Assembly: GCF_964253025.1 (NCBI RefSeq)
Contig: NZ_CAXUQC020000001.1
Coordinates: forward strand, 3,534,001 to 3,598,000
DNA: 64,000 nt
Reading direction: 5' to 3'
Source: Rhizobacter sp964253025
GTDB taxonomy: Bacteria; Pseudomonadota; Gammaproteobacteria; Burkholderiales; Burkholderiaceae_C
This document shows, piece after piece, positions 41,383 to 50,214 of this stretch. A program made the position numbers and the translations under genes. Each line of letters begins with the position of its first letter. The stretch's first letter is position 1. The notes under the pieces were generated by a model, which saw only the letters and a program-made list of their open reading frames with translations, had not been told where the DNA came from and made no database searches.

Positions 41383-42351
41383 ATGAAGAAGCTGTTGCTG
41401 GCTGCCGTGGCCGCTCTCACCGCCACCGCTGCCGTGGCCCAGTACCCCGAGAAGCCGATCACGATCGTCGTGCCGTTCGCCGCGGGCGGTCCGACCGACA
41501 AGGTCGCACGCGACTTCGCCGAGGGCCTTCGCAAGCAGCTGGGCAAGCCGGTGATCATCGAGAACGCCGGCGGCGCGGGCGGCACGCTGGGCGCGACCAA
41601 GGTCGCCAAGGCCCAGCCGGATGGCTACACCGTCCTGCTGACGCACATCGGCATGGCCACCTCTCCGGCCCTGTACCGCAACCTGCAGTACAAGACCCTC
41701 GAGGACTTCGAGTACCTCGGCCTCATCAACGAAGTGCCGATGACGCTCGTCGGCCGCTCGACCCTGCAGGCCAACAACTACGCCGACCTGAACACCTGGA
41801 TCCAGGCCAACAAGGGCAAGATCAACCTCGCCCACGCCGGCGTGGGCTCCGCCTCGCACCTGTGCGGCCTGCTCTACCAGAGCACGCTCAAGGTCGAGAT
41901 GGTCGCCGTGCCGTACAAGGGCACCGGCCCGGCCATGACCGACCTGCTCGGCGGCCAGGTCGACATCATGTGCGACCAGACCACCAACACCATGGGCCAG
42001 ATCGAAGGCGGCAAGGTCAAGGCCTACGCCGTGACCACGACCAAGCGCCTCGCCATGCCGGCGCTGTCCAAGCTGCCGACGCTGGACGAAGTCGGCCTCA
42101 AGGGCTTCAACGTGACCATCTGGCACGGGCTCTACGCGCCGAAGGGCACGCCGAAGGACGTGGCGGCGAAGCTGAACACCGCGCTCAAGGCGGTGCTCAA
42201 GGACGCCGACTTCGTGAAGTCCGAGGAAGGCATGGCCGCCGTGGTGGTGTCCGATGCCCGCAGCAACCCTGCCGAACACAAGAAGTTCGTCGAGGCGGAG
42301 ATCAACAAGTGGGGCCCGGTCATCCGCGCCAACGTGCAGTACGCCGACTGA
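41383..42351 (+). CDS. Bug family tripartite tricarboxylate transporter substrate-binding protein
   Basis: This 322-residue periplasmic binding protein has a signal peptide MKKLLLAAVAALTATAAVAQ and the family start YPEKPITIVVPFAAGGPTD. IIENAGGAGGTLGATKVAKA and VPYKGTGPAMTDLLGGQVD are typical ligand-binding segments. No membrane TctA/TctB genes are near, as is usual for these very numerous Burkholderiales proteins. The ligand is unknown. An intrinsic terminator follows. Confidence 0.93.
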   Translation: MKKLLLAAVAALTATAAVAQYPEKPITIVVPFAAGGPTDKVARDFAEGLRKQLGKPVIIENAGGAGGTLGATKVAKAQPDGYTVLLTHIGMATSPALYRNLQYKTLEDFEYLGLINEVPMTLVGRSTLQANNYADLNTWIQANKGKINLAHAGVGSASHLCGLLYQSTLKVEMVAVPYKGTGPAMTDLLGGQVDIMCDQTTNTMGQIEGGKVKAYAVTTTKRLAMPALSKLPTLDEVGLKGFNVTIWHGLYAPKGTPKDVAAKLNTALKAVLKDADFVKSEEGMAAVVVSDARSNPAEHKKFVEAEINKWGPVIRANVQYAD

Positions 42352-42371
42352 TCCTCGGTCGCATCGCGAAG

Positions 42372-42395
42372 AAGCCGCCCACGGGCGGCTTTTTT
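42372..42395 (+). terminator. Rho-independent terminator after the Bug gene
   Basis: Stem AAGCCGCCC / GGGCGGCTT with a tight AC turn, followed by a T-run. Confidence 0.92.
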
Positions 42396-42543
42396 CATGC
42401 CCCGCCCGTGTCACGGCGCGTCGCAGGCACACCACGGGCGGCGTGACAGGATGAAACAGACCCGCATGACGCCCACTGTTGCCCGCTTGCGCTGACGCGC
42501 GCCGGCAGACAATCGAGTCCTTGTTCCTCCGTGCCCCCGGGTG

Positions 42544-43677
42544 ATGTCCCTTCCCCCTGCCCCGGTCAAGACCCCATCGGGTGTTGACGAGATCCGCCAC
42601 CGCACGCGCGGCCTGGGGCAGCGCCATCGCACGGTCCTCTTTCTGGTCGACGGTCGCCGACCGCTCGGAGAAGTGCTCGCCCTGGCCCACAAGGCGGGCG
42701 CCACCACGGTCCACCTCGAGGACCTCGTGCGCCTGGGACTCGTGGAGATTCCGGTCGATGCCCTGGCCGCCGAGCCGATGGACAGCGTGGCCGGCGCACT
42801 CGAAATGCCGAGGCTCACGAGCGTCGAACTCGACGTCCCGGAAGAAGAGGCCCTCCAGGGCCACGACGACCGGTCGGCACGCTCGCCGGCGACGGACGAG
42901 GGTCCGGACACCGAGGCGCCGATCGACATCGAACTGGTCGACATCACCTTGCCGCCCGCTGAACCGCAGCTTGCCGCTCGCACCGCCGATTCGGGTGCCC
43001 CGGTGGTGCTGCTGCATGAACACACCCTGACCGGCGGCCGGGCCGCCGCGGTACCGACGTCCAGCGGAACGCTGGCAGCGCCCAACCACTCGGGCCCCGG
43101 CCAGTCCACCGCGGCTACCCCGCCCCCGCCTGCTGTGCCGCCGGCTCCGCCGCGCATGTTCCAGGCCCGCCCCGCCTTTGCGGCCGCTGCGGCCAAGGCT
43201 GCAGCCGCGGCCGCAGCGGCCGCCGCGGCGGCGGCGGCGCCGTCTCCCGCACTCGGCGTCATCGCTGCCAGCCCTGCGCCCGCCACGCCCCCCGGCGGCC
43301 GGCGTGCGGCCGCCGCGCTTCCGCATGCATTGAACCTCCGCGACGCCCCGACGGAGCTCGCGGACCACGCGCGTCCGCGACCACAGGCCTCTGAAGAAGC
43401 GCTGCGCCAACAGGTGCGCGGTCTGCTCGTGGCCACGATGGGTGCCGAGGCCGCGCTGTTCTCACCGCTCACGCTCACGCGCGTGCTCGCCGCGCAGACG
43501 CAGCGCCAGTTCATCAGCCTCGTGTGGGAGATCGAACGCCACCGTCACCACCCGCGTCGCAGCCACACCCAACTGCTGGCGCTGCAGGAAGCGCGCGAGC
43601 TGCTGGGCATGGGCAACACGCTGGTGGCCGGAGACAGTCAGCCCGGCAACGAGTGGCCGGACACGCAGAGCGACTGA
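42544..43677 (+). CDS. Hypothetical protein with winged-helix-like N-terminus and alanine tract
   Basis: 377 residues. The first 65 (TRGLGQRHRTVLFLVDGRRPLGEVLALAHKAG...LEDLVRLGLVEIP) look like a winged-helix region found at the start of several uncharacterised Burkholderiales proteins. The middle is acidic, then proline-rich, then a run of about 25 alanines broken by lysines (residues 215-238). The C-terminal 100 residues are again folded (LRQQVRGLLVATMGAEAALFS). ATG 42544 is used; a GTG three bases earlier is in frame. No family is assigned. A cytoplasmic regulator or effector is a guess. Confidence 0.72.
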   Translation: MSLPPAPVKTPSGVDEIRHRTRGLGQRHRTVLFLVDGRRPLGEVLALAHKAGATTVHLEDLVRLGLVEIPVDALAAEPMDSVAGALEMPRLTSVELDVPEEEALQGHDDRSARSPATDEGPDTEAPIDIELVDITLPPAEPQLAARTADSGAPVVLLHEHTLTGGRAAAVPTSSGTLAAPNHSGPGQSTAATPPPPAVPPAPPRMFQARPAFAAAAAKAAAAAAAAAAAAAAPSPALGVIAASPAPATPPGGRRAAAALPHALNLRDAPTELADHARPRPQASEEALRQQVRGLLVATMGAEAALFSPLTLTRVLAAQTQRQFISLVWEIERHRHHPRRSHTQLLALQEARELLGMGNTLVAGDSQPGNEWPDTQSD

Positions 43678-43687
43678 TCGCGGCGCT

Positions 43688-44131
43688 TCAGCCGCGCAGG
43701 GTCATCGGGATGGTGACGGGCCCGTCGTTGACCAGGTGGACCTGCATGTCCGCACCGAAGCGGCCGGTGGCCACCGACCCGTGCAACCGTTGAGCCGCCT
43801 GCACGAGGCGCTCGTAGAGCCTGCGTCCCTGCTCCGGCGGGGCCGCACCGGCAAAGCCCGGGCGGTTGCCGCTGCGGGTATCGGCCGCCAGGGTGAACTG
43901 GCTCACCACCAGCAGGCCGCCCGCCACGCCGGCCAGATCGAGGTTCATCTTGCCCGCCGCGTCTGCGAAGATGCGCAGCTTCAGGAGCTTGGCGGCCAGG
44001 CGGTCTGCCAGGGCATCGGTGTCATCGGGCTCCGCACAGACGAACACCAGCAGGCCGCGGCCGATGGCCCCGACTGTCTCGCCCGCGATGTCGACGCGGG
44101 CCGACGCCACGCGCTGCACCAGCGCCAGCAT
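43688..44131 (-). CDS. dtd: D-aminoacyl-tRNA deacylase
   Basis: This 147-residue enzyme removes D-amino acids from tRNA. Motifs are VVSQFTLAAD (catalytic SQxT) and the C-terminal NDGPVTIPMTLRG (cross-subunit Gly-cisPro-type loop GPVT). ATG 44131 lies two bases after the tyrS stop; the frame is open further back only as a shadow of tyrS. Linkage with tyrosyl-tRNA synthetase fits its classical substrate D-Tyr-tRNA. Confidence 0.95.
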   Translation of the reverse strand: MLALVQRVASARVDIAGETVGAIGRGLLVFVCAEPDDTDALADRLAAKLLKLRIFADAAGKMNLDLAGVAGGLLVVSQFTLAADTRSGNRPGFAGAAPPEQGRRLYERLVQAAQRLHGSVATGRFGADMQVHLVNDGPVTIPMTLRG

Positions 44132-44133
44132 CT

Positions 44134-45399
44134 TCAGGCGAGCGTGACGCGAGCGAACTTGCGCTTGCCGACCTGCACGACGTAGGTGCCGACGCCGAGC
44201 TTGAGGCCCTTGTCGCTGATCACCACGCCGTCGACCCGCACGCCGCCGCCGTCGATCAGGCGAAGGCCTTCGCTCGACGATGCAGCCAGGCTCGCCTGGC
44301 GCAGCAAGGCGCCGATGCCCAGCGGCGCCCCTTCCAGCGTCAGCGCCGGAATGTCCTCGGGCACGCCGCCCTTGGCGCGGTTGTTGAAGTCGGCCTCCGC
44401 CGCCTCGGCCGCGGCGGCGCTGTGGAAGCGCGCCGTGATTTCCTTGGCGAGCAGGACCTTCGCTTCCTTGGGATTGCGACCGCCCTCCACCTCGGCGCGC
44501 AGCTGGGCGATCTCGTCCTCGCCGCGCATGCTCAGCAGGGTGAACCAGCGCCACATCTGCACGTCGCTGATCGACAGCAGCTTGGCAAACATGGTGTTGG
44601 CCGGCTCGGTGATGCCGATGTAGTTGTTCTTGCTCTTCGACATCTTCTCGACGCCATCGAGGCCTTCGAGCAGCGGCATGGTGAGCACGCACTGCGACTC
44701 CTGCCCGTACTCGGCCTGAAGCGCCCGGCCGACGAGGAGGTTGAACTTCTGGTCGGTGCCACCCAGTTCCAGGTCTGCCCGCAGGGCGACGGAGTCGTAG
44801 CCCTGCATCAGCGGGTAGAGGAATTCATGCACGCTGATCGGCGTGCCGGCCTTGAAGCGCTTGGTGAAGTCGTCCCGCTCCATCATGCGGGCCACGGTGT
44901 AGCGGGATGCCAGCTGGATGATGCCGCGGGCGCCCAGGGCATCGCACCACTCGGAGTTGTAGCGGACTTCCGTGCGCTCCGGATCCAGCACGAGGTTCGC
45001 CTGCGCCAGATAGGTCTTGGCATTGGTCTCGATCTGCTCGCGGCTGAGCGGCGGGCGGGTGGCGTTGCGGCCCGAGGGGTCACCGATCGTGGAGGTGAAG
45101 TCGCCGATCAGGAAGATGACCGTGTGGCCCAGGTCCTGCAGCTGCCGCATCTTGTTGAGCACCACCGTATGGCCGAGGTGGATGTCGGGCGCGGTCGGGT
45201 CCAGGCCCAGCTTGATGCGCAGTGGCACGCCCGTTGCTTCCGATCGGGCCAGCTTGGTGAGCCATTCGGATTCCGGTAACAGTTCGTCAACGCCCCGCCG
45301 TGTGACCTCGAGCGCGTGTCGAACGCGGTCAGTGACCGGGAACTTGTCGGCCGATGCCGTGTCTGTGACTGCGGTCGCGGGAGTTTCTGGCACTGACAT
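44134..45399 (-). CDS. tyrS: Tyrosine--tRNA ligase
   Basis: This 421-residue class I synthetase has the HIGH-like PDIHLGHTVVLNKMR, LGGTDQKFNLLVGR, the KMSKS loop EKMSKSKNNYIGI and a C-terminal S4 RNA-binding domain (LRLIDGGGVRVDGVVISDKG). It is the TyrZ-like subfamily by its motif spacing. ATG 45399 is preceded by no strong site. It is divergent from the M23 peptidase gene. Confidence 0.96.
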   Translation of the reverse strand: MSVPETPATAVTDTASADKFPVTDRVRHALEVTRRGVDELLPESEWLTKLARSEATGVPLRIKLGLDPTAPDIHLGHTVVLNKMRQLQDLGHTVIFLIGDFTSTIGDPSGRNATRPPLSREQIETNAKTYLAQANLVLDPERTEVRYNSEWCDALGARGIIQLASRYTVARMMERDDFTKRFKAGTPISVHEFLYPLMQGYDSVALRADLELGGTDQKFNLLVGRALQAEYGQESQCVLTMPLLEGLDGVEKMSKSKNNYIGITEPANTMFAKLLSISDVQMWRWFTLLSMRGEDEIAQLRAEVEGGRNPKEAKVLLAKEITARFHSAAAAEAAEADFNNRAKGGVPEDIPALTLEGAPLGIGALLRQASLAASSSEGLRLIDGGGVRVDGVVISDKGLKLGVGTYVVQVGKRKFARVTLA

Positions 45400-45583
45400 G
45401 AAGTGGGCTGGGGAAGTGGGCAGGAAATCGAGGGGATATCCGGGGCAAGGGGAACAGGGTGGTCGTTATACTGCGGCACCCGTCGGTTCCCCGCAGCATC
45501 AAGCGGGATCTGCCCGGCGTCCGCGATTCTAGTGGACACCCGGCGCAGCCAGATAAACCAGAGCGCCCTGCCCAGGCCGGCGC

Positions 45584-47005
45584 TTGCAGACAGGGCCTAG
45601 GCCCCGCATCAAATTGAGCTCGTTGGAAAATCTTGATCGCGCGGTCGCCCTCACCGGTTCTCGCACCCGCCAATTCGTTCACAACCATCCGCGCGCCCTG
45701 GCGTCGGCGGTGGTCGTCGCGTTGATGGGTTTTGGCGTCACGGCCTTCGGTATTGCGCCGATGGCTCCTGACGCATCCGACCTTCCCCGGCGCCTGGTGA
45801 CCGAAATGGTCACTCCCGAGGACACCAGCGCGCAGCTGGAAGCCCTCGCCAACCATTCACTCGAGCTGTTCCGCAGCGACGTCACCCGCGGCGCGGACAC
45901 CGTCGACAGCGTGCTGAGCCGCCTGGGCGTGGCTGATGCGGCCGCCGCCAGTTTTCTTCGCACCGACAAGACAGCGCGCAAGATGCTCGAGGGCCGCACC
46001 GGCAAGATGGTTCGCGCACGCACCGGCGAGACCGGCCTCCTCGAGGAGCTGACCGTCCGCTACCCGGCCGAGAACCCCGACCAGGCCACCACTCACTTCT
46101 CCCGCCTGCGCATCACCCGCTTCAACGACGGGTTCGTGTCCATGGTGGAGACGGCGCCCCTGTCCGCACAGGTTCGCCTGGGCAGCGGCACCATCCGCAG
46201 CACGCTCTTCGCCTCCACCGACGAGGCCGGCATTCCCGACCCCGTCGCGGTCCAGCTGGCCGAGATGTTCGCGACCGACATCGACTTCCACCGGGAACTG
46301 CGCCGTGGCGACACCTTCAGCGTCGTCTACGAGGCGCTCACCGCGGACGGCGAACCGGTCACCTGGAACCAGTCCTCCGGCCGCGTGCTGGCAGCCGAAT
46401 TCGTGAACAACGGCCGCCCCCATGCCGCCGTGTGGTTCCAGGACGGCGCCCAGAAGGGCGGGTACTTCGGGTTCGACGGGCAGAGCAAGCGCCGGGCGTT
46501 CCTGGCGAGCCCGATGGAGTTCTCGCGGGTCACCTCCGGTTTCGCGATGCGCATCCACCCCATCCTGCAGACCCGCCGGGCTCACCTGGGTGTCGACTAC
46601 GGCGCGCCCACCGGCACGCCGGTGCGCACCGTCGGAGAGGGCGTCGTCGATTTCGCCGGCTGGCAGAACGGCTACGGCAACGTGGTGCAGGTCCAGCACT
46701 CCAACGACCGCACCACCCTCTACGCCCACCTGAGCCGCATCAACGTGCGTCGCGGCCAGCGCGTGGACCAGGGCACCGTCATCGGTGCGGTCGGCGCCAC
46801 CGGCTGGGCCACGGGCCCTCACCTGCACTTCGAGGTCAAGGTCAAGGGTCAGCACCAGGATCCGCTGCTGGTCGCCAAGACCTCCGAAGCCGTGACCCTG
46901 TCGCCGGCCTCCAAGGCCCGCTTCACCGAGGTCGCCCGCGACTTCCGTCAGCAGTTGCAGGCGGCCGTGTCTGTCGGCGGCCAGAACCTCGCCCTCGCCG
47001 AGTGA
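45584..47005 (+). CDS. M23 family (LytM-type) metallopeptidase
   Basis: This 473-residue membrane-anchored peptidoglycan peptidase has an N-terminal hydrophobic segment at residues about 38-58 (ALASAVVVALMGFGVTAFGI) and a periplasmic spacer. The LytM domain lies at residues about 315-420: RRAHLGVDYGAPTGT with H-x3-D and TGPHLHFEVK with the zinc histidines, so it should be active. The start TTG 45584 has no clear site; TTG 45614 is an alternative. It is followed by anmK after 48 bases. Genes for both cut and recycling of the wall are thus linked, with a bactofilin nearby. Confidence 0.92.
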   Translation: MQTGPRPRIKLSSLENLDRAVALTGSRTRQFVHNHPRALASAVVVALMGFGVTAFGIAPMAPDASDLPRRLVTEMVTPEDTSAQLEALANHSLELFRSDVTRGADTVDSVLSRLGVADAAAASFLRTDKTARKMLEGRTGKMVRARTGETGLLEELTVRYPAENPDQATTHFSRLRITRFNDGFVSMVETAPLSAQVRLGSGTIRSTLFASTDEAGIPDPVAVQLAEMFATDIDFHRELRRGDTFSVVYEALTADGEPVTWNQSSGRVLAAEFVNNGRPHAAVWFQDGAQKGGYFGFDGQSKRRAFLASPMEFSRVTSGFAMRIHPILQTRRAHLGVDYGAPTGTPVRTVGEGVVDFAGWQNGYGNVVQVQHSNDRTTLYAHLSRINVRRGQRVDQGTVIGAVGATGWATGPHLHFEVKVKGQHQDPLLVAKTSEAVTLSPASKARFTEVARDFRQQLQAAVSVGGQNLALAE

Positions 47006-47053
47006 TGCCGCCGAGCCGGGGCCTGCCAGCGGCAGCTCCGGCACAATCCCGCG

Positions 47054-48202
47054 ATGACTGAATTGTTCGTGGGTTTGATGTCGGGCACCTCGCTCGACGG
47101 CGTCGACGGCGTGCTGGTCGACTTCGCGGCAGAGCAGCCGGGTGCGCCGACCGCGCCCTCCGGACTGGGCTCGATGAAGGTGCTGGCGCATGCCCACCAC
47201 CCGTTTCCAGAAGCGCTGCGAGCCGAATTGATGGCGCTGAACACGCCGGGCGCCGATGAACTCCACCGCGGGCAGCTGGCGGGCAACGCCCTCGCCCGGC
47301 TGTACGCCAAGGTCGTCGCCGAGCTGCGCGCCACGGGCCCCTGGACGGCCGAGCAGGTCATCGCCATCGGCGCGCACGGACAGACCGTGCGTCACCTGCC
47401 CCGCATCGGCAGCGAGCCGGGCTACACGCTCCAGATCAACAACCCGGCCCTGCTGGCCGAGCTCAGCGGCATCGCGGTCGTCGCCGACTTCCGGAGCCGC
47501 GACGTCGCCGCAGGCGGTCAGGGCGCCCCGCTCGTCCCCGCCTTTCACCGCGCGCTGTTCGGCCGTCCCGGCGAAGCGGCGGCGGTGCTCAACCTGGGCG
47601 GCATCAGCAACCTGACCATCCTCTCCGTCGACGGCCAGACGCGCGGCTTCGACTGCGGCCCGGCCAACGTGCTGATGGACCTCTGGTGTGAGCAGAACAC
47701 CGGCCAACCGTATGATGCCGGCGGCCAGTGGGCTGCGAGCGGCCAGGTCATCACGCCGCTGCTGGAGGCACTCCTCGACGAGCCGTATTTCACCCTGCCG
47801 CCACCCAAGAGCACGGGCCGCGACCTGTTCCATGCGGATTGGCTGGCCGCACGCCTGCGCCGCATGCCAGGGGCGCTGAGAGCCGACAACGTGCAGGCCA
47901 CGCTGTGCGAGCTCACCGCGCTGACGTGTGCCAACGCCGTGACCACGCACGCCCCGACCGCGCACAAGCTGTTGGTCTGCGGCGGCGGCGCCCTCAACCG
48001 CCATTTGATGCAGCGGCTGGCGCAGCACCTCCCGCGGGTCGCGGTTCAGCCCACCGACACCCGAGGGCTGCCGGCAATGCAGGTCGAGGCCACGGCCTTC
48101 GCCTGGCTCGCCTGGAGCCGTGTGCACAACCTGCCCGGCAACCTGCCGGCGGTCACCGGCGCGGCGGGGCCGCGTGTTCTCGGCGCGCTCTACCCCGCCT
48201 GA
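47054..48202 (+). CDS. anmK: Anhydro-N-acetylmuramic acid kinase
   Basis: This 382-residue enzyme converts anhydro-MurNAc from wall turnover to MurNAc-6-phosphate. Starts MTELFVGLMSGTSLDGVDGVLVDF, the family signature; IGAHGQTVRHLP, VADFRSRDVAAGGQGAPLVP and LNLGGISNLTIL follow. It lies behind the M23 peptidase and converges on erpA with a bidirectional terminator between. Confidence 0.95.
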   Translation: MTELFVGLMSGTSLDGVDGVLVDFAAEQPGAPTAPSGLGSMKVLAHAHHPFPEALRAELMALNTPGADELHRGQLAGNALARLYAKVVAELRATGPWTAEQVIAIGAHGQTVRHLPRIGSEPGYTLQINNPALLAELSGIAVVADFRSRDVAAGGQGAPLVPAFHRALFGRPGEAAAVLNLGGISNLTILSVDGQTRGFDCGPANVLMDLWCEQNTGQPYDAGGQWAASGQVITPLLEALLDEPYFTLPPPKSTGRDLFHADWLAARLRRMPGALRADNVQATLCELTALTCANAVTTHAPTAHKLLVCGGGALNRHLMQRLAQHLPRVAVQPTDTRGLPAMQVEATAFAWLAWSRVHNLPGNLPAVTGAAGPRVLGALYPA

Positions 48203-48362
48203 ACCGAGAGGCTGGGCTTCGGCCGGGCCGAGCTCCAGGAGCCGGTCTCCCGGAGACCCTGGTCCGACGCCTGCCGAGCGATTGGCGGAGAAGAAATCCT
48301 GGAGCCTGCTCGCGCATCCACAAGAGGCGAGCGCTGCGTGCGGACACCGACGCGCAGAAGCA

Positions 48363-48388
48363 ACAAAGCCGCCCGAGGGCGGCTTTGT
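48363..48388. terminator. Bidirectional terminator between anmK and erpA
   Basis: A stem of about 11 bp (ACAAAGCCGCC / GGCGGCTTTGT) with a short CGAG loop. It lies between convergent genes. The T-runs are short. Confidence 0.75.
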
Positions 48389-48406
48389 CGAGGCAGAACG
48401 CGCTCG

Positions 48407-48784
48407 TCAGGCCGAGAAGCTGGAGCCGCAGCCGCAGGTGGTCGTGGCGTTCGGGTTCTTGATCACGAACTGGGCGCCTTGCAGGTCGTCCTTGTAGTCG
48501 ATCTCGGCGCCGGCCAGGTACTGCAGGCTCATGGCGTCGATGAGCAGCGTGACACCGTTCTTGCTCATCTGGGTGTCGTCCTCGTTGACGATCTCGTCGA
48601 ACGTGAAGCCGTACTGGAAGCCGGAGCACCCACCGCCTTGCACGAACACGCGCAGCTTCAGGTCGGGGTTGCCTTCTTCGTCGACCAACTCCTTCACCTT
48701 GCTGGCGGCACTGTCGGTGAAGACCAGCGGCACCGGCGGCGCATCGTCAGCGGGGTGGGAAGTGTTCTCTGCAACGGCGCTCAT
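48407..48784 (-). CDS. erpA: Iron-sulfur cluster insertion protein ErpA
   Basis: This 125-residue A-type Fe-S carrier has the three cluster cysteines in GGGCSGFQYGF and CGCGSSFSA. The first 20 residues are an unconserved tail. It delivers clusters to apoproteins, including the isoprenoid enzymes IspG/IspH. It lies downstream of the bactofilin gene on the same strand with a 45-base gap. Confidence 0.95.
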   Translation of the reverse strand: MSAVAENTSHPADDAPPVPLVFTDSAASKVKELVDEEGNPDLKLRVFVQGGGCSGFQYGFTFDEIVNEDDTQMSKNGVTLLIDAMSLQYLAGAEIDYKDDLQGAQFVIKNPNATTTCGCGSSFSA

Positions 48785-48829
48785 GGCGTCTCCTGGTAAA
48801 TCTCGGTCAAACAGTCGTCGGATGCGAGA

Positions 48830-49252
48830 TTATCCCACCGCCGCCGTCGGATTCGCCGACGCGTTCGACGACGCCAACTTGATCAGCAGGGGTTTTTCGT
48901 CAGCTTTCAGCGGACGGAGCTCGCCGTTGATTGTGGCGCCCTGGTGCATCTCGAGCGCCTGGTAGCGAACGTCGCCCACGATGCTCGCCTTCGGCTGCAG
49001 TTCGAGGAGTTCGTCGGAGTGAACCGGCCCCTCGACCGTGCCGTTGATGATGACGTGCCCGGCCTGCACGCGGCCGATGACCTTCGCCTTCTCGCTGATG
49101 ACGAGGATGCTGTGACCGCCCTCGGGTGCGACCACGTCGCCCTGCACCTCGCCATCGATGCGCAGGCCTTCGGTGAACCGGAGTTCCCCGACGATCACCG
49201 TTCCCTCGCCGATGAGGGTGCGGATCGGCGGTTGCTTCTTCTTTGTGAACAT
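48830..49252 (-). CDS. Bactofilin (polymer-forming cytoskeletal protein)
   Basis: This 140-residue protein has a beta-helix bactofilin domain with regular hydrophobic repeats (IGEGTVIVGELRFTEGLRIDGEVQGDV, ILVISEKAKVIGRVQAGHVIINGTVEG). Bactofilins form filaments that place wall enzymes, often with M23 peptidases, one of which lies 2 kb away. ATG 49252 has GGAG upstream. The last 25 residues are unstructured. Confidence 0.93.
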   Translation of the reverse strand: MFTKKKQPPIRTLIGEGTVIVGELRFTEGLRIDGEVQGDVVAPEGGHSILVISEKAKVIGRVQAGHVIINGTVEGPVHSDELLELQPKASIVGDVRYQALEMHQGATINGELRPLKADEKPLLIKLASSNASANPTAAVG

Positions 49253-49262
49253 CTCGTTCTCC

Positions 49263-49297
49263 GTTCGTCGGTCGGTTGGTGGGTCGGTCGGTCGTTG
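49263..49297. repeat. Imperfect tetranucleotide tandem repeat (GTCG/GGTC units)
   Basis: About eight imperfect 4-base units in the 64-base gap between DUF6776 and the bactofilin gene, a few bases upstream of the bactofilin ribosome-binding site. Possibly slippage-prone. Confidence 0.65.
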
Positions 49298-49316
49298 TGC
49301 GAGGGCGCGGGCGTTG

Positions 49317-50027
49317 TTACAGCTTGGTGGTCTGGCTGGCGCGGACAGTGCCCTGGTTGTCCGTGACCTTGATCGTGAGGCTCTTGACCACCGCGGCCTC
49401 CGGGTGCTCGATGTGGCCCTCGATGCGCACCGACTGGCGTACCTGGAACGCCTTGGCACCCCCTGGCTGAGGATGAGACCACGGTTTGCCGTCGAGTGTT
49501 CCGCCGAGGATGATCTCGTAGCGGCCGCTGAATTCGGGCACGTTGCGGCCGATCTGCATCAGCAGCGCCTGGTACCGGGTCTCGGTGGGTGACTGTGTCT
49601 GCGCCTTCAACGCGCGCACGTTGAGCCCCTGGCTGCCGGTGGACGGCAGCAGCCGCTCGAAGAAGCCGAGGTCCGCCTTCAGGCGAAGGTTCTCGGCCTC
49701 CACCTGCTTGAACTGCTGCACGAGGCGCTCCTGCGCCACCTGTTCGGCGCGCAACAGGCTCTGGGCGGTGTTGGCGATCGACTGCGCACCCTCGCGCTCC
49801 GAGCGCAACTGCGCCACCTCGTCGCGCAGCCGGACCAGTTCTGCCTTGGCGTTGCGGTCAAGGCCCGCAATGTTCTTCCCGAACTCGAACGCCCAGAGGC
49901 CGATGGCGGCCGAGAAGCCCAGCATGAGCGCCAGGACCACCCACCGCAGCGGCCACGGCAGGTGGCTGCGCACGATCATGCGCGGAGCGCTGATCGAGAG
50001 ACGGCGGCGTAGCAACTTCCAGCGCAT
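49317..50027 (-). CDS. DUF6776-type membrane protein with coiled coil
   Basis: This 236-residue protein has one N-terminal membrane segment (residues about 27-47, WVVLALMLGFSAAIGLWAF). A coiled coil follows (residues 60-115, ELVRLRDEVAQLRSEREGAQ ... QQFKQVEAENLRLKADLGF), then a beta-rich end. ATG 50027 gives MRWKLLRRRLSIS; the frame is open further back without meaning. It lies upstream of the bactofilin gene on the same strand, a linkage conserved in betaproteobacteria. A membrane partner of bactofilin is plausible inference. Confidence 0.82.
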   Translation of the reverse strand: MRWKLLRRRLSISAPRMIVRSHLPWPLRWVVLALMLGFSAAIGLWAFEFGKNIAGLDRNAKAELVRLRDEVAQLRSEREGAQSIANTAQSLLRAEQVAQERLVQQFKQVEAENLRLKADLGFFERLLPSTGSQGLNVRALKAQTQSPTETRYQALLMQIGRNVPEFSGRYEIILGGTLDGKPWSHPQPGGAKAFQVRQSVRIEGHIEHPEAAVVKSLTIKVTDNQGTVRASQTTKL

Positions 50028-50146
50028 TGACGGTAGGGAACCCAGGGCAAGGGCGCGATTGTAGGAGCGCACGCCGTGGTCACTGTGTCCAAACCTTGCG
50101 GATGTGACGGCGTCCGTGGGAGAGGACCGAACATGGAGACCAGAAG

Positions 50147-50176
50147 CACAAAGGCCGCCCGAAGGCGGCCTTTGTG
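50147..50176 (-). terminator. Terminator of the rplM-rpsI operon
   Basis: A perfect 13-bp stem CACAAAGGCCGCC / GGCGGCCTTTGTG with a four-base loop, 39 bases past the rpsI stop. Confidence 0.85.
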
Positions 50177-50214
50177 GCGTGGCCCCTGCGGCGGGCGCAG
50201 GGTGCCGAGGTCGA

